A stretch of DNA of 64,000 nucleotides from DAISKN01 sp963716925 (GCA_963716925.1 CAVQUX010000014.1:744001-808000), one strand, 5' to 3'. Numbered from the stretch's first letter, positions 41,444 to 51,032 are shown. The notes: generated by a model not told the origin, from the sequence alone. Translations and numbers: made by a program.

Positions 41444-43333
41444 ATGAGCGCGAGAACGACCACGCTTCGGATCGGAAACGCCGGGGGCTACTGGGGCGAC
41501 GATCCCTACGCGCTGAGGCGCCAGGTGACCGGCCCGATCCCTCTCGACTACGTCTCGATCGATTTTCTCGCCGAGATCACGATGAGCATCCTCCAGAAGC
41601 AGTACGCCCGCGATCCGAAATCGGGCTACGCCAGGGATTTCGTGACCCAGGTGGAGCCGCTTCTCGAGGAAATCCTGGAGCGAGGAATCCGCATCATCAC
41701 CAATGCCGGAGGAGTCAACCCCCAGGGATGCGCCGAGGCTCTCTTCGAGATGGCCAGGCGCCGGGGCGTTCCGCTGAAAGTGGCCGTCGTGGGCGGAGAC
41801 GATCTGAAGGGACGCATCGAAGAGCTGCGGGAGCGGGGCATCTCGCTCTCCAACATGGAGACGGGAGAGGAGCTCGGCGAGTACCGGGACAAGATCCTAT
41901 CGGCGAACGCCTACTTCGGGGCGATGCCGGTGGTCGAGGCCCTGAAGGAGAGACCCGACGTCGTGCTTTCCGGCCGGGTGACGGACACCGGCATCACTCT
42001 AGCCGCGTTGATCCACGAGTTCGGCTGGAAGCCCGACGACTACGATCGGCTCGCCCAGGGAATCGTCGCCTCCCATCTCATCGAGTGCGGAGCCCAGGCG
42101 ACGGGAGGAAACTTCACCGACTGGGAGAAAGTGCCGAGCTACATCGACGTCGGATTCCCCGTCCTGGAGCTCGAGCCCGACGGAGCCTTCGTCCTGACCA
42201 AGCACCCGGGCTCCGGGGGGCTGGTGAGCCTCCAGACGGTCCGCGAGCAGTTCCTGTACGAGATGGGACATCCGCAGGTCTACATCACCCCCGACGCCAT
42301 CGCCGACTTCACCACCATGACGCTCGAGAGCGACGGCGAGAACCGCGTCCGCATCCGGGGCGCTACCGGTCGTCCGCCCACGGATCTCCTCAAGGTCTCG
42401 ACGGCTCTCGAGGATGGCTTCAAGTCGTCGGGAGCGCTCATCGTCTCCGGCCCCGACGCCCGCGAGAAATCGAAGCTCTTCGCGGAGATTCTCTGGCGGC
42501 GCCTGGAAGCGGAGCTCGAGCGCGAAGGCCTCGCTCCTCTCGAGGCCAGCCATACCGAGCTCGTCGGAGACGACAGCACCCATCGCGCTCTGACCCCCGA
42601 GCACGTACCGACCGAGATCCTCCTGCGGCTCTCCTGCCGCGATCACGATCGGCGAAAGCTCGAGATCTTCCGGAAGCTTCTCCCGGGCCTCATCCTCAGC
42701 GGTCCCGCGGGGGTCGCCGTCACCGGCGGCGCTCCCCCGGTCTCGGAGGTGGTGCGCTACTGGCCGAGCCTGATTCCGCAGGAGGCCGCCCCGGCGACGG
42801 TCGAGGTCTTCCGCCGGGGCCCGGGCGGGGAGCCTCCCGTGAAGGAGCTCTCGAAGAGCGATCTGAAATGGCCCGTGACCGGAGGCGACCCCAGCGCGAC
42901 GCGCGAGCTGGAAGATCCGTTTCCGACGACGCTCCTCGCGGAGCTCTCTCCGTCTGCCGTGATCGAAGTACCTCTCCTCCGGATTGCCCATGCGCGGAGC
43001 GGCGACAAGGGCGACACCGCCAACATCGGCCTCATCGGCAGGAGCGCCGCCTGCTACGTGTGGATCCGCGAGAACGTCCCCGCCGAGCGGGTGAAAGCCT
43101 GGTTCGAGGGCATCGCGAAGGGGGACGTCCACCGTTATCTCGTTCCGAACCTCTGGGCCCTGAATTTTCTCCTCGAGCAATCCCTCGGCGGCGGAGGAAC
43201 GGTGAGTCTTTACATCGACGCCCAGGGAAAAACGTATGGACAGGCGCTCCTTCGCTGCCGGGTCCCCATCCCGGCGGCGCTTCTCGACACCATCGCTCCG
43301 TCCGATCGGGCGACGTCCGCGGAGCTCGCATGA
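41444..43333 (+). CDS. AtuA-like (DUF1446) protein
   Basis: 629-aa protein with the AtuA N-terminal domain (LRIGNAGGYWGDDPYALRRQ, IITNAGGVNPQGCAEALFEM, LSGRVTDTGITLAALIHEFG, LIECGAQATGGNFTDWEKV) and a C-terminal AtuA-like domain (LLRIAHARSGDKGDTANIGL, WALNFLLEQSLGGGGTVSL). AtuA is essential for growth on citronellol in Pseudomonas but its chemical role is unproven. It sits between carboxylase beta and a hydratase. An upstream in-frame extension overlaps the preceding gene and is not used; ATG at 41444. Confidence 0.9.
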   Translation: MSARTTTLRIGNAGGYWGDDPYALRRQVTGPIPLDYVSIDFLAEITMSILQKQYARDPKSGYARDFVTQVEPLLEEILERGIRIITNAGGVNPQGCAEALFEMARRRGVPLKVAVVGGDDLKGRIEELRERGISLSNMETGEELGEYRDKILSANAYFGAMPVVEALKERPDVVLSGRVTDTGITLAALIHEFGWKPDDYDRLAQGIVASHLIECGAQATGGNFTDWEKVPSYIDVGFPVLELEPDGAFVLTKHPGSGGLVSLQTVREQFLYEMGHPQVYITPDAIADFTTMTLESDGENRVRIRGATGRPPTDLLKVSTALEDGFKSSGALIVSGPDAREKSKLFAEILWRRLEAELEREGLAPLEASHTELVGDDSTHRALTPEHVPTEILLRLSCRDHDRRKLEIFRKLLPGLILSGPAGVAVTGGAPPVSEVVRYWPSLIPQEAAPATVEVFRRGPGGEPPVKELSKSDLKWPVTGGDPSATRELEDPFPTTLLAELSPSAVIEVPLLRIAHARSGDKGDTANIGLIGRSAACYVWIRENVPAERVKAWFEGIAKGDVHRYLVPNLWALNFLLEQSLGGGGTVSLYIDAQGKTYGQALLRCRVPIPAALLDTIAPSDRATSAELA

Positions 43334-44181
43334 GAGACCTTCCCGTCGAGAGAATCGTCACCCGCACCTCGACTCTTCGCGTCGAATCCCTGAGCCTCGG
43401 GGTCAAGCGCATCGTCCTCGCGCGGCCCGACGCCCGCAACGCCCTCGACGAGACGATGATCGACGAGCTCCGCGACGTTCTCGACCACCTCGCCAGCATT
43501 CCCGACCCCGAGCAGATGCGTCTTCTGCTCGTCGCCGGGGAGGGAAAGGTATTCTGCTCCGGCGCCGATTTCGCCTATATGAAGAGGCTCGCGGGCAAGG
43601 GCCTGGAGGAGAGCTTCGAGGACGCGAAGGGCCTGGCGAGCCTGTACTACAAGCTTGCGGACTTTCCGACCCCGGTCATCGCGGTGGTGCAGGGCGCCGC
43701 CATCGGAGGGGGGCTGGGGCTCACGGTGGCGAGCGATTTCGTTCTCGCGGAAGAGACGGCGGTGTTCGCGACCTCGGAGGTGCTTCTGGGGATAGTCCCC
43801 GGAGTCATCAGCCCGTATGTCGTTCGCAAGATCGGGCTCGCCGCGGCCGCGCCCATGATGCTGACCGGCCGTCGGCTCAGCGCCGCCGAGGCGTCGATTT
43901 CGGGCCTGGTCGCGAGGGTGGTTCCCGGCCCCGAGCTCGAGAACGCTCTCCAGGACGTCGTCCTCGATTTCCTCGCCGCGGGCCCGGAAGCGCAGCGGCG
44001 CACGAAGGAGCTCCTCAAGCGGTCCGCGCCCCTTCCCGGTCCGGAGCATATCGAGTTCACCGCGGAGGCCATCGCGAAAGCCCGCTGTTCTCCCGAGGGA
44101 AAAAAGGGGCTCGAGGCGTTCTTCTCGAAGGCGCCCCCCGCCTGGGCGGCGCGGGTCGAGGCGCTGCGGAAGCGGCGTTGA
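43330..44181 (+). CDS. Enoyl-CoA hydratase/isomerase, methylglutaconyl- or AtuE-type
   Basis: 283-aa crotonase-fold protein with IVLARPDARNALDETMIDEL, the oxyanion loops CSGADFAYMKRLAG and VQGAAIGGGLGLTVASDFVLA, and FATSEVLLGIVPGVISPYVV with the catalytic Glu region. Position between carboxylase subunits matches methylglutaconyl-CoA hydratase (liuC) or isohexenylglutaconyl-CoA hydratase (atuE). ATG overlaps the AtuA-like stop by 4 nt, and 7 bp separate it from the next gene. Confidence 0.88.
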   Translation: MRDLPVERIVTRTSTLRVESLSLGVKRIVLARPDARNALDETMIDELRDVLDHLASIPDPEQMRLLLVAGEGKVFCSGADFAYMKRLAGKGLEESFEDAKGLASLYYKLADFPTPVIAVVQGAAIGGGLGLTVASDFVLAEETAVFATSEVLLGIVPGVISPYVVRKIGLAAAAPMMLTGRRLSAAEASISGLVARVVPGPELENALQDVVLDFLAAGPEAQRRTKELLKRSAPLPGPEHIEFTAEAIAKARCSPEGKKGLEAFFSKAPPAWAARVEALRKRR

Positions 44182-44188
44182 GCAGTAG

Positions 44189-46099
44189 ATGAAGAAGCTC
44201 CTCATCGCGAACCGCGGGGAGATTGCGCGCCGGATTCTCCGCACCGCTCGCGGCCGCGGATATCGCGTCGGGGTGATCTCGACCGCCGAGGATCGGGACG
44301 CCCTCGTGCGCCGGGAGGCGGACGAGGTCCTCGAGGTCGGAAGCTTCCTCGAAGCCGAGGCCGTCGTCGGCGCGGCCCGGAGCTTCGGCGCCGACCTTCT
44401 TCACCCGGGCTACGGATTCCTGTCGGAGAACTGGCACTTCGCGGAGCTCACCGAGGCCGCCGGGATCCTCTTCGTCGGACCGCGGCCGGAAACGATGAAG
44501 CTCCTGGGAGACAAGGAGCGGGCGAAAGAGCTCGCGCGTAAGCTCGGGGTTCCCACGCTCGAAGCTCTCAGTTCTCGCGAGCTCTCGGGTCTCTCCGCGA
44601 AAGAGCTCGAGAAAGCTCTACGAAAAAAGGGCCTCGAGCCTCCCTACCTCGTGAAAGCGGCGGGAGGAGGCGGGGGCCGGGGTATGCGGGTGGTCTCGAA
44701 GCTCTCCGATCTGCCGGGAGCGCTTCTGAGAGCCTCGGAAGAGGCGCTCTCCGGTTTCGCCGACCCCACGGTCTTCATCGAGAGATACCTCGCGTCCCCG
44801 CGCCACGTGGAGATCCAGATCCTGGGAGACGGTGAAGGGGGGGGGCTCTCTCTCGGCGAGCGCGAGTGCTCGATGCAGAGACGCCATCAGAAGGTCATCG
44901 AGGAGGCCCCGAGCCCGGTCGTCGATTCGCGGCTGCGGGAGGCGATGGGAAACGCCGCCCTCGCGCTCCTGAAGGAAAGCCGGTACCGAGGCGCGGGTAC
45001 CGTCGAGTTCCTTCTCGATGCGGAGGGCCGCTTTCATTTCCTCGAGGTCAATACTCGTCTCCAGGTCGAGCATCCGGTGACCGAGGAGGTTTACAAAATC
45101 GATCTCGTCGCCGCCCAGCTCGATATCTCGCTGGGGGAGTGGTCGTCCCCCGCACCGTCGCCCGCGTCCGGACGGTGGGCGATCGAGGCGAGGGTCCTCG
45201 CCGAGGATCCGCGCTCGGGGTTTCTCCCCACTCCCGGGCCGGTGCTGCGTTACCGCGAGCCCCGCGGTCCGGGCCTCCGGGTCGACTCCGGGGTCGCCGA
45301 GGGGTCGCGGATCCATGCCGGCTTCGACTCGCTCATCGCGAAGGTGATCGCTTCCGGTGAGAGTCGGGCCGAAGCGATCGACCGCCTCTCCGAAGGTCTC
45401 GCGTCGATGGTGGTCCACGGCCCGAGGACGAACCTTCCGTTTCTCCACGCGGCGCTCCGTCACCCGGACTTCCGCGCGGGGCGGCTCTCGACCGATTGGA
45501 TCGGCTCTCATCTCGAGGAGCTGAACCTGTCGCTCATTCCTCCGGAGCTCGAGAGAAGGCTCTCGACACCCGGGTTTCGGGAGAGTCTCTCGTTCGTTCT
45601 CCGCGGCGAGCGCTTTGGACCCGAGAGCGCTCCCGCCGCGCGGTTTCTTCAGATCGGAAACGACGACGCCCGTGTGGGGAGCTCTCTCGAGGAAAGCGCG
45701 CTTCGGCTCGAGCTCGACCGGTCGAGCGGCGAGCTCACGATCTCGGGTCGCGGCGTTCCGGAGACGCGGGCGGTCGCGACGGTAGTGGGCCCGGCGGAAA
45801 TGGCATTCACCGTCCTCGGCGAGACGCTGGTTCTCGAGGACCCGCGAGCCCGCGTCCACCGGCGCCTCCACCACGTTCCCGCCGAGGGCGAGGTTCGCGC
45901 TCCGATGGCGGGAAAAGTTCTGGAGCTCAAGGTGTCCGCGGGGGATCTCGTCGAGGAGGGCGCGGTGCTCGCGGTCGTCGAATCCATGAAGATGCAGATC
46001 GAAGTGAAAGCTCCCCTGGGAGGCCGCGTCGACAGAGTTCTCGTGAACGAGGGAGAAATACTGGATGGCCCCGAAGTCCTCGCCGTCATCTCTCCCTGA
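44189..46099 (+). CDS. Acyl-CoA carboxylase biotin-containing (alpha) subunit
   Basis: 636-aa fused biotin carboxylase and carrier protein. ATP-grasp domain (ANRGEIARRILRTARGRGY; HPGYGFLSEN; VKAAGGGGGRGMRVV; FLEVNTRLQVEHPVTEEV), a linker domain and a C-terminal biotinyl domain with the biotin lysine in VESMKMQIEV (K601). Together with the beta subunit it forms a methylcrotonyl/geranyl-type carboxylase. Its last 35 nt overlap kup in another frame. Confidence 0.95.
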   Translation: MKKLLIANRGEIARRILRTARGRGYRVGVISTAEDRDALVRREADEVLEVGSFLEAEAVVGAARSFGADLLHPGYGFLSENWHFAELTEAAGILFVGPRPETMKLLGDKERAKELARKLGVPTLEALSSRELSGLSAKELEKALRKKGLEPPYLVKAAGGGGGRGMRVVSKLSDLPGALLRASEEALSGFADPTVFIERYLASPRHVEIQILGDGEGGGLSLGERECSMQRRHQKVIEEAPSPVVDSRLREAMGNAALALLKESRYRGAGTVEFLLDAEGRFHFLEVNTRLQVEHPVTEEVYKIDLVAAQLDISLGEWSSPAPSPASGRWAIEARVLAEDPRSGFLPTPGPVLRYREPRGPGLRVDSGVAEGSRIHAGFDSLIAKVIASGESRAEAIDRLSEGLASMVVHGPRTNLPFLHAALRHPDFRAGRLSTDWIGSHLEELNLSLIPPELERRLSTPGFRESLSFVLRGERFGPESAPAARFLQIGNDDARVGSSLEESALRLELDRSSGELTISGRGVPETRAVATVVGPAEMAFTVLGETLVLEDPRARVHRRLHHVPAEGEVRAPMAGKVLELKVSAGDLVEEGAVLAVVESMKMQIEVKAPLGGRVDRVLVNEGEILDGPEVLAVISP

Positions 46100-47975
46100 T
46101 CCCGAGAGCCGCAAGACCGCCTCCCTTCTTCCGCTCGCGCTCGGCGCGCTCGGCGTGGTGTACGGAGATATCGGCACGAGCCCGCTCTATGCCATAAGGG
46201 AGTGCTTTCACGGTCCCCACGCCATCGAGCTCACTCCCGGAAACGTCCACGGCGTGCTCTCGATGGTTTTCTGGTCGCTTCTCATCGTCATCTCCATGAA
46301 GTACCTCTCGTTCGTGATGCGCGCCGACAACCGCGGCGAGGGAGGGATCCTCGCGCTCCTGGCCCTCGTGCGGCCGGATGCCCGCGACGGCCGGATGCGT
46401 CATCTCGCGATCCTCGGCATGGGCATCTTCGGCGCCGCTCTTCTCTACGGAGACGGGATGATTACGCCGGCGATCTCCGTCCTGAGCGCTCTCGAAGGGC
46501 TCTCGATCGCGACCCCGCTCTTCGAGCCTTACATCCTACCGGCCACAGTGGTCATCCTCCTGGGGCTGTTCCTGGTGCAGAGCCATGGCACGGCGCGGGT
46601 GGGCGCGGTGTTCGGTCCAATCATGCTCGTCTGGTTCGCGACCCTCGCCCTCCTGGGCGTCTGGTCCATCGCCCGCTACCCGCAAGTGCTCTCTTCGATG
46701 AGCCCTCACTACGCCCTCGAGTTCTTCCGCGAGAACGGAAAGCATGGATTCCTCATCCTGGGAACGGTGTTCCTCGTAGTGACCGGCGGCGAAGCGCTCT
46801 ATGCGGATATGGGTCATTTCGGTCGAGGACCGATTCGCCTGGCCTGGTTCTCGCTGGTTCTGCCGTCGCTCGTTCTCAACTACTTCGGTCAAGGGGCGCT
46901 CCTGCTGCGCGATCCTTCTCAAGCGGTGAACCCGTTCTTCCACCTGGTGCCCGGATGGGCGCTCTATCCCATGGTGGGTCTTTCCACCGTCGCGACCGTC
47001 ATCGCTTCCCAGGCGGTGATCTCGGGCGCGTTCTCGCTCACGCGCCAGGCGGTGCAGCTCGGATTCTCACCCCGGGTGGCGATCGAGCACACCTCCCACG
47101 AGGAGATCGGACAGATCTACGTCCCCTCGACGAACTGGGCGCTGATGATTGCGACCATCGCCCTGGTGCTGGAGTTCAAGACGTCGAGCAACCTCGCCGC
47201 CGCCTACGGCGTCGCGGTCACCAGCACCATGGTGATCACCACCGCCCTCGCGTACTTCGTGGCCCGCCATCGATGGGGATGGAGCCTGCCCGCGTCGCTT
47301 CTCGTGACCGCTTTCTTTCTGGTGTTCGATCTCGCTTTCTTCGGGTCGAGTCTGGTGAAAGTCCCCCACGGCGGCTGGGTGCCGCTGGTCATCGCTCTCG
47401 GCATCTTCACCCTGATGACCACCTGGAAGCGGGGTCGCGAGATTCTGAAGGTTCGCCTCGAGGAAATGGCGGTCCCGGTTCCAGAGTTTCTACGGAGAAT
47501 CGAATCGGAGAAGCCGACGCGGCTCCGGCACGCGGCGGTATTCATGACCGGAGATTCGGCGGGAATCCCCCCGGCTTTGATCCACAACCTGGAGCACAAC
47601 GAAGTACTCCACCAGCCGGTCGTCCTGCTCACCATCCAGACCCGGGAGGTACCGTACGTGCCTTTCGGCGAACGCCTGGAGGTGAGCGCGCTCGGCGCCG
47701 GCTTTCATCGCGCGATCGCGCGGTACGGCTTCATGCAGGACCCGAGCGTCCCCGAGATCATCGCGCGGTTGAGAGAGCACGACCTCCCACTCGAGATGGA
47801 CGAGGTCACCTTCTTCCTCGGTGGCGAGAACGTCGAGCCAACCCGGCTTCCCGGGATGGCGATATGGCGGGAGAAGCTGTTCGCGCTCATGGCCCGAAAC
47901 GCCCTCCGTGCGACCGATTTCTTCCGCATCCCGCCTTCTCGGGTCATCGAGGTGCGAATGCAGGTGGAGATTTGA
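46065..47975 (+). CDS. kup: Kup/HAK-type potassium transporter
   Basis: 636-aa H+/K+ symporter with about 12 membrane segments. N-terminal ALGVVYGDIGTSPLYAIREC, LSFVMRADNRGEGGILALL, then GDGMITPAISVLSALEGL, VTGGEALYADMGHFG and GQGALLLRDP are diagnostic. The C-terminal cytoplasmic domain ends DFFRIPPSRVIEVRMQVEI as in most Kup. The ATG at 46065 lies inside the end of the carboxylase gene with gggaga nearby. Kup is a common c-di-AMP-responsive system in some bacteria; regulation here is untested. Confidence 0.95.
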   Translation: MAPKSSPSSLPDPESRKTASLLPLALGALGVVYGDIGTSPLYAIRECFHGPHAIELTPGNVHGVLSMVFWSLLIVISMKYLSFVMRADNRGEGGILALLALVRPDARDGRMRHLAILGMGIFGAALLYGDGMITPAISVLSALEGLSIATPLFEPYILPATVVILLGLFLVQSHGTARVGAVFGPIMLVWFATLALLGVWSIARYPQVLSSMSPHYALEFFRENGKHGFLILGTVFLVVTGGEALYADMGHFGRGPIRLAWFSLVLPSLVLNYFGQGALLLRDPSQAVNPFFHLVPGWALYPMVGLSTVATVIASQAVISGAFSLTRQAVQLGFSPRVAIEHTSHEEIGQIYVPSTNWALMIATIALVLEFKTSSNLAAAYGVAVTSTMVITTALAYFVARHRWGWSLPASLLVTAFFLVFDLAFFGSSLVKVPHGGWVPLVIALGIFTLMTTWKRGREILKVRLEEMAVPVPEFLRRIESEKPTRLRHAAVFMTGDSAGIPPALIHNLEHNEVLHQPVVLLTIQTREVPYVPFGERLEVSALGAGFHRAIARYGFMQDPSVPEIIARLREHDLPLEMDEVTFFLGGENVEPTRLPGMAIWREKLFALMARNALRATDFFRIPPSRVIEVRMQVEI

Positions 47976-48628
47976 GACGGGAGCTCGCGGCGAGCGGCGA
48001 CGAGCGAGCCCGAGAGCGCGCCGAGCACCAGGGTGAAGAGCACCCAGAAAACGAGCTGGGGAAAGAATGCGAGCCAGAAGAACCCCCGCCACTGTCCCAT
48101 CTGAAACTCCGGAGGCATGCCCACGTAATCGTAGTGCGTGCCCCACCGCCCCATCATCGCGAGGAACATGATCCCCGCGACCGGGATTCGCGACGCGAGG
48201 CCATAGACGAGAAGGGTCCGCCCGAGAGCGGGCCAGGCCAGGTACGCGAGGACCCCGGCGGGGATCATCGAGCCCCAGATGAAGAGCAGCACCTGCGGAA
48301 ACGGCAGAGGCGGCCGATACGATACTCCCAGGAGAACGACGGCGACCGCGCCGAGCGACCATGCCGCGGAGCGCACCGCTGAGCCCGAAGGTCCTTTCCC
48401 ATCCGTCCAGAGCTTCCAGGCGAAGTACGCTCCGAAGGGAATCGGAAGCCAGGTGATGCCGATGAGCCAGCTCCAGCCGCTGGGGACGACGCCCTGGGTC
48501 GCGGTCGAGAACCACGCTTCCGGCCAGCGAAGGAGCTCCCCCGTCAGTCGAAGAAGCGTTACCCCCAGACTGAGGAGCGCGGGGACGAGGACGAGCCTGG
48601 GAAGACTAGTTCGAGTCGACGGAAGCAT
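47705..48628 (-). CDS. Multi-pass membrane protein with an antisense-overlapping C-terminus
   Basis: Frame of 307 aa. The first about 215 residues have about five hydrophobic helices (LVPALLSLGVTLLRLTG, AWSLGAVAVVLLGVSY, LVYGLASRIPVAGIMFLAMM, WLAFFPQLVFWVLFTLVLGAL among them) and the segment GMPPEFQMGQWRGFFWLAFF. After ARRELPSQI the frame is the reverse complement of kup and looks unnatural. Either the gene truly overlaps kup by about 270 bp or a one-base error removed the real stop: in a neighbouring frame a TGA occurs just inside kup. No family recognised. Start overlaps the asparaginase stop by 23 bp. Confidence 0.6.
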   Translation of the reverse strand: MLPSTRTSLPRLVLVPALLSLGVTLLRLTGELLRWPEAWFSTATQGVVPSGWSWLIGITWLPIPFGAYFAWKLWTDGKGPSGSAVRSAAWSLGAVAVVLLGVSYRPPLPFPQVLLFIWGSMIPAGVLAYLAWPALGRTLLVYGLASRIPVAGIMFLAMMGRWGTHYDYVGMPPEFQMGQWRGFFWLAFFPQLVFWVLFTLVLGALSGSLVAARRELPSQISTCIRTSMTREGGMRKKSVARRAFRAMSANSFSRHIAIPGSRVGSTFSPPRKKVTSSISSGRSCSLNRAMISGTLGSCMKPYRAIAR

Positions 48629-49649
48629 CGAGCTCTCCCGCGAGTCGTCGAAAGTACGAGGTGATCGAGTCGGGGTCGGCGCCGGCTCCGAGCGCGACCA
48701 CCAGGACGATGCGGGCCTTCAACCCGTCGAGGTCTTCCGCCGAGAGGACTCCGGCGCGCTTCGCGTCTTCGCCGAGCTCCACCCGGCCGCCCCCGGTGCG
48801 CGTGGTGAAAACGACGACGACTCCTTTCCCCCGCGCTTCGCTCACCGCATCCATCGCCTCCGGCGGGAGGTTTCCGCGCCCGAACACCTCGACCACGATC
48901 CCGCGCATTCCCGACTCGGCCGCCCGGCGTATGGCGCTTCCGTCGCTTCCGGCGTAGAGCGTCACCAGGTCCACCCGAGGCTCGATCGCCGGAGCGTCGA
49001 TCGTAAGGAGCCGCGCGGGCCGGTGGTACAGATAGACGTGTCCCGAGTCCACCTGGCCAATCGGTCCGACCCAGGGAGAGACGAAGGCGTTCAGCGCGAC
49101 GGCGTGCGTCTTGCGAACGTCGCGGGCGGCGTGGATCTCGTCGTTGAGCGTCACCAGGACACCGAGCCCGCTCGTCCCCGGATGCGCGGCGATCCGGACC
49201 GCGTTCAGGAGATTGCGGGGGCCGTCGGTGTCGCTGTCGCGGGGGGGGCGCTGCGCCGCCGCGAAGACCACGGGTTTTCCCGGGGGAATCACCAGGTCCA
49301 CGAGAAACGCGGTCTCCTCGAGAGAGTCGGTCCCATGGGTGATGACGATTCCCGCGAGATCGCCCCGCTCCTGGAACAGCGTTCGCACCCGCTGCGCCAG
49401 ACGGAATTGAAGCTCGGGGGTCATGCGCGAGCTTCCGATGTTGGAATAATCCTCGACCGAGACTTCGGCGACGCTCGAGAGGTCCGAGACCAGGGACGCC
49501 AGTTCGCCGGCCCCGAGCGCGCCGCCTCTCCCTCCCGCTATCGTCCCGCCGGTCGCCAGGAGGTGCACCTTGGGGACCGCGCTCGAGAGGGCGGGAGTGA
49601 GCCCCGCAATCGCCACCGCGGCGCCGAACGGGAGAAGTCGGAGCATCAC
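48606..49649 (-). CDS. ansB: Secreted L-asparaginase (type II)
   Basis: Hydrolyses asparagine to aspartate and ammonia. The 347-aa precursor has an N-terminal signal peptide (LRLLPFGAAVAIAGLTPALSS), then the nucleophile motif LLATGGTIAGG and the second active-site box ITHGTDSLEETAFLVDL, plus AAQRPPRDSDTDGPRNLLNA. The signal peptide and sequence favour the periplasmic high-affinity type. Two adjacent ATGs are possible starts. Divergent from the PilZ gene. Confidence 0.9.
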   Translation of the reverse strand: MMLRLLPFGAAVAIAGLTPALSSAVPKVHLLATGGTIAGGRGGALGAGELASLVSDLSSVAEVSVEDYSNIGSSRMTPELQFRLAQRVRTLFQERGDLAGIVITHGTDSLEETAFLVDLVIPPGKPVVFAAAQRPPRDSDTDGPRNLLNAVRIAAHPGTSGLGVLVTLNDEIHAARDVRKTHAVALNAFVSPWVGPIGQVDSGHVYLYHRPARLLTIDAPAIEPRVDLVTLYAGSDGSAIRRAAESGMRGIVVEVFGRGNLPPEAMDAVSEARGKGVVVVFTTRTGGGRVELGEDAKRAGVLSAEDLDGLKARIVLVVALGAGADPDSITSYFRRLAGELDASVDSN

Positions 49650-49852
49650 GTAAAGATGATGTTAGATCAGAACCGGGTGCAATCCCACACGTAGGGGAAA
49701 AGGGGATTCTCTCGATCACCGACGAGGCCGGGGCCGGGCCTGGATAATCGGATCAGCGTTTCCGTCCTCCCCCGAGGACTCCGTTTCCGTTCACCGACCG
49801 CATCCTCTTGCCGGCCGCGGCGCCGGAGAGACCTCGCGCAGCAGGGTGACTC

Positions 49853-50458
49853 ATGAAAACCATTCTCGATCTCATTGGCGAGTTCGCGAGCTTGAACGAC
49901 GCGAAGGTGGAACGCGGCGGAAGACTCGGGCCCGAGGAAGAACGGCGCTACGCGGAGCTGAAGGACTTCTACGATCTGCTGATGGCGCACACCGGGCTCA
50001 CGTCGCGCCGGGTGACGCGACGCTTCTCGGCGCAAGACGTGCTCAAGAAGGTGAAAGCGCGCGAGCGGCTTCGCGTGCCGCTCGAGACCGAGATGATCTT
50101 CTCCGCCGGCGGCGAGTTCCACGCGGGCCTCGCGGTGAACGTGAGCCGTGGAGGTCTGTTTCTCACGGCGCGGCAACTGCTTCCCGTCAACTCCCCGGTC
50201 ACCATCTACATCTCGAGCCCCGACGCCATCGATCACGCGCTCATCGAGACCCCGGCGAAGGTGGTGTGGGTCAGCGAACGGGGAATCTCGAGCTCTCTCC
50301 TTCCCCCGGGGATGGGAGTGAGCTTCGTCTCCAAGAAAGAACTGGTCGAGAGCTACCTCGACGCGATGGTGGTGGACTCCCTGGTCCGCCATCTCTCGGG
50401 AGTCGACGCCACCTCGCTCGCGCCGGAGTTCATCGGTCGAGAGCTCGTCGAGATCTAG
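49853..50458 (+). CDS. PilZ-domain c-di-GMP receptor
   Basis: 201-aa protein. Residues 1-65 form a helical N-terminal extension; the PilZ domain follows with both c-di-GMP contacts: RxxxR at R70-R74 (ARERLRVP) and NxSxxG at N96-G101 (NVSRGG). The last segment contains GMGVSFVSKKELVESYLD. No enzymatic or membrane domain, so it probably acts by binding a partner, as PilZ proteins of motility or surface systems do. Stops overlap with the opposite AhpD-like gene by 4 nt. Confidence 0.88.
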   Translation: MKTILDLIGEFASLNDAKVERGGRLGPEEERRYAELKDFYDLLMAHTGLTSRRVTRRFSAQDVLKKVKARERLRVPLETEMIFSAGGEFHAGLAVNVSRGGLFLTARQLLPVNSPVTIYISSPDAIDHALIETPAKVVWVSERGISSSLLPPGMGVSFVSKKELVESYLDAMVVDSLVRHLSGVDATSLAPEFIGRELVEI

Positions 50459-51024
50459 CTGGTCTCCGTCAGTCGGGCCAGGCGGCGCGCGAGGTCCACG
50501 TAGCCGTCGCGCACGATCGAAGCCGCGCGCTCCCGGTAGGACTCCAGGTCCTCGGGCGTCCAGGTCGCGAGCCCGTCGACGTAGCGGTTGAACATGCAGA
50601 ACGCCGCCGCGATCAGGACGGTGTCGTGGATCTCGACGTCGGTCGCGCCCTCGGCGCGCGCGCGCGCGACGTCTTCGGCGCCGACGCTCTTGCCGCCTTC
50701 CCGGACCTTTCCCGCGATCGCGAGAAGCGCCTTGAGCTTCGCCGAGATCGGCGCCGCATCGGGGTCCGAGCACACCGAGGAGACCAGCGCCTCGTCGCCT
50801 CCGAGGTACTGGGCGGCGATCGCGCCGTGGCTCGTGCGGCAGTAGTCGCAGCCGTTTCCCGCGGACACCCGCGCGGCGATGAGCTCACGCTCGGCGCGGG
50901 TGAGGGTGCTCTCGCCGCGGAGCAGGATCTCCGCCAGCTCGCTCAGCGCCCGCGCCGTCTCCGGGCGGAACGCCATCGGACCGCGAATTCCCGGCAGTCC
51001 TTCGGGCAGCTCGATATGGGCCAT
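50455..51024 (-). CDS. AhpD/carboxymuconolactone-decarboxylase-like peroxidase-related protein
   Basis: 189-aa all-helical protein with the AhpD redox motif CDYCRTSH (C59, C62, H66) preceded by LTRAERELIAARVS, whose Glu completes the AhpD proton relay. Belongs to the uncharacterised peroxidase-related group. ATG at 51024; the longer frame upstream is antisense to the membrane protein gene. It follows that gene by 8 bp and is likely in its operon. Probably a thiol-dependent peroxide or disulfide reductant. Confidence 0.85.
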   Translation of the reverse strand: MAHIELPEGLPGIRGPMAFRPETARALSELAEILLRGESTLTRAERELIAARVSAGNGCDYCRTSHGAIAAQYLGGDEALVSSVCSDPDAAPISAKLKALLAIAGKVREGGKSVGAEDVARARAEGATDVEIHDTVLIAAAFCMFNRYVDGLATWTPEDLESYRERAASIVRDGYVDLARRLARLTETS

Positions 51025-51032
51025 GTGAGCTC

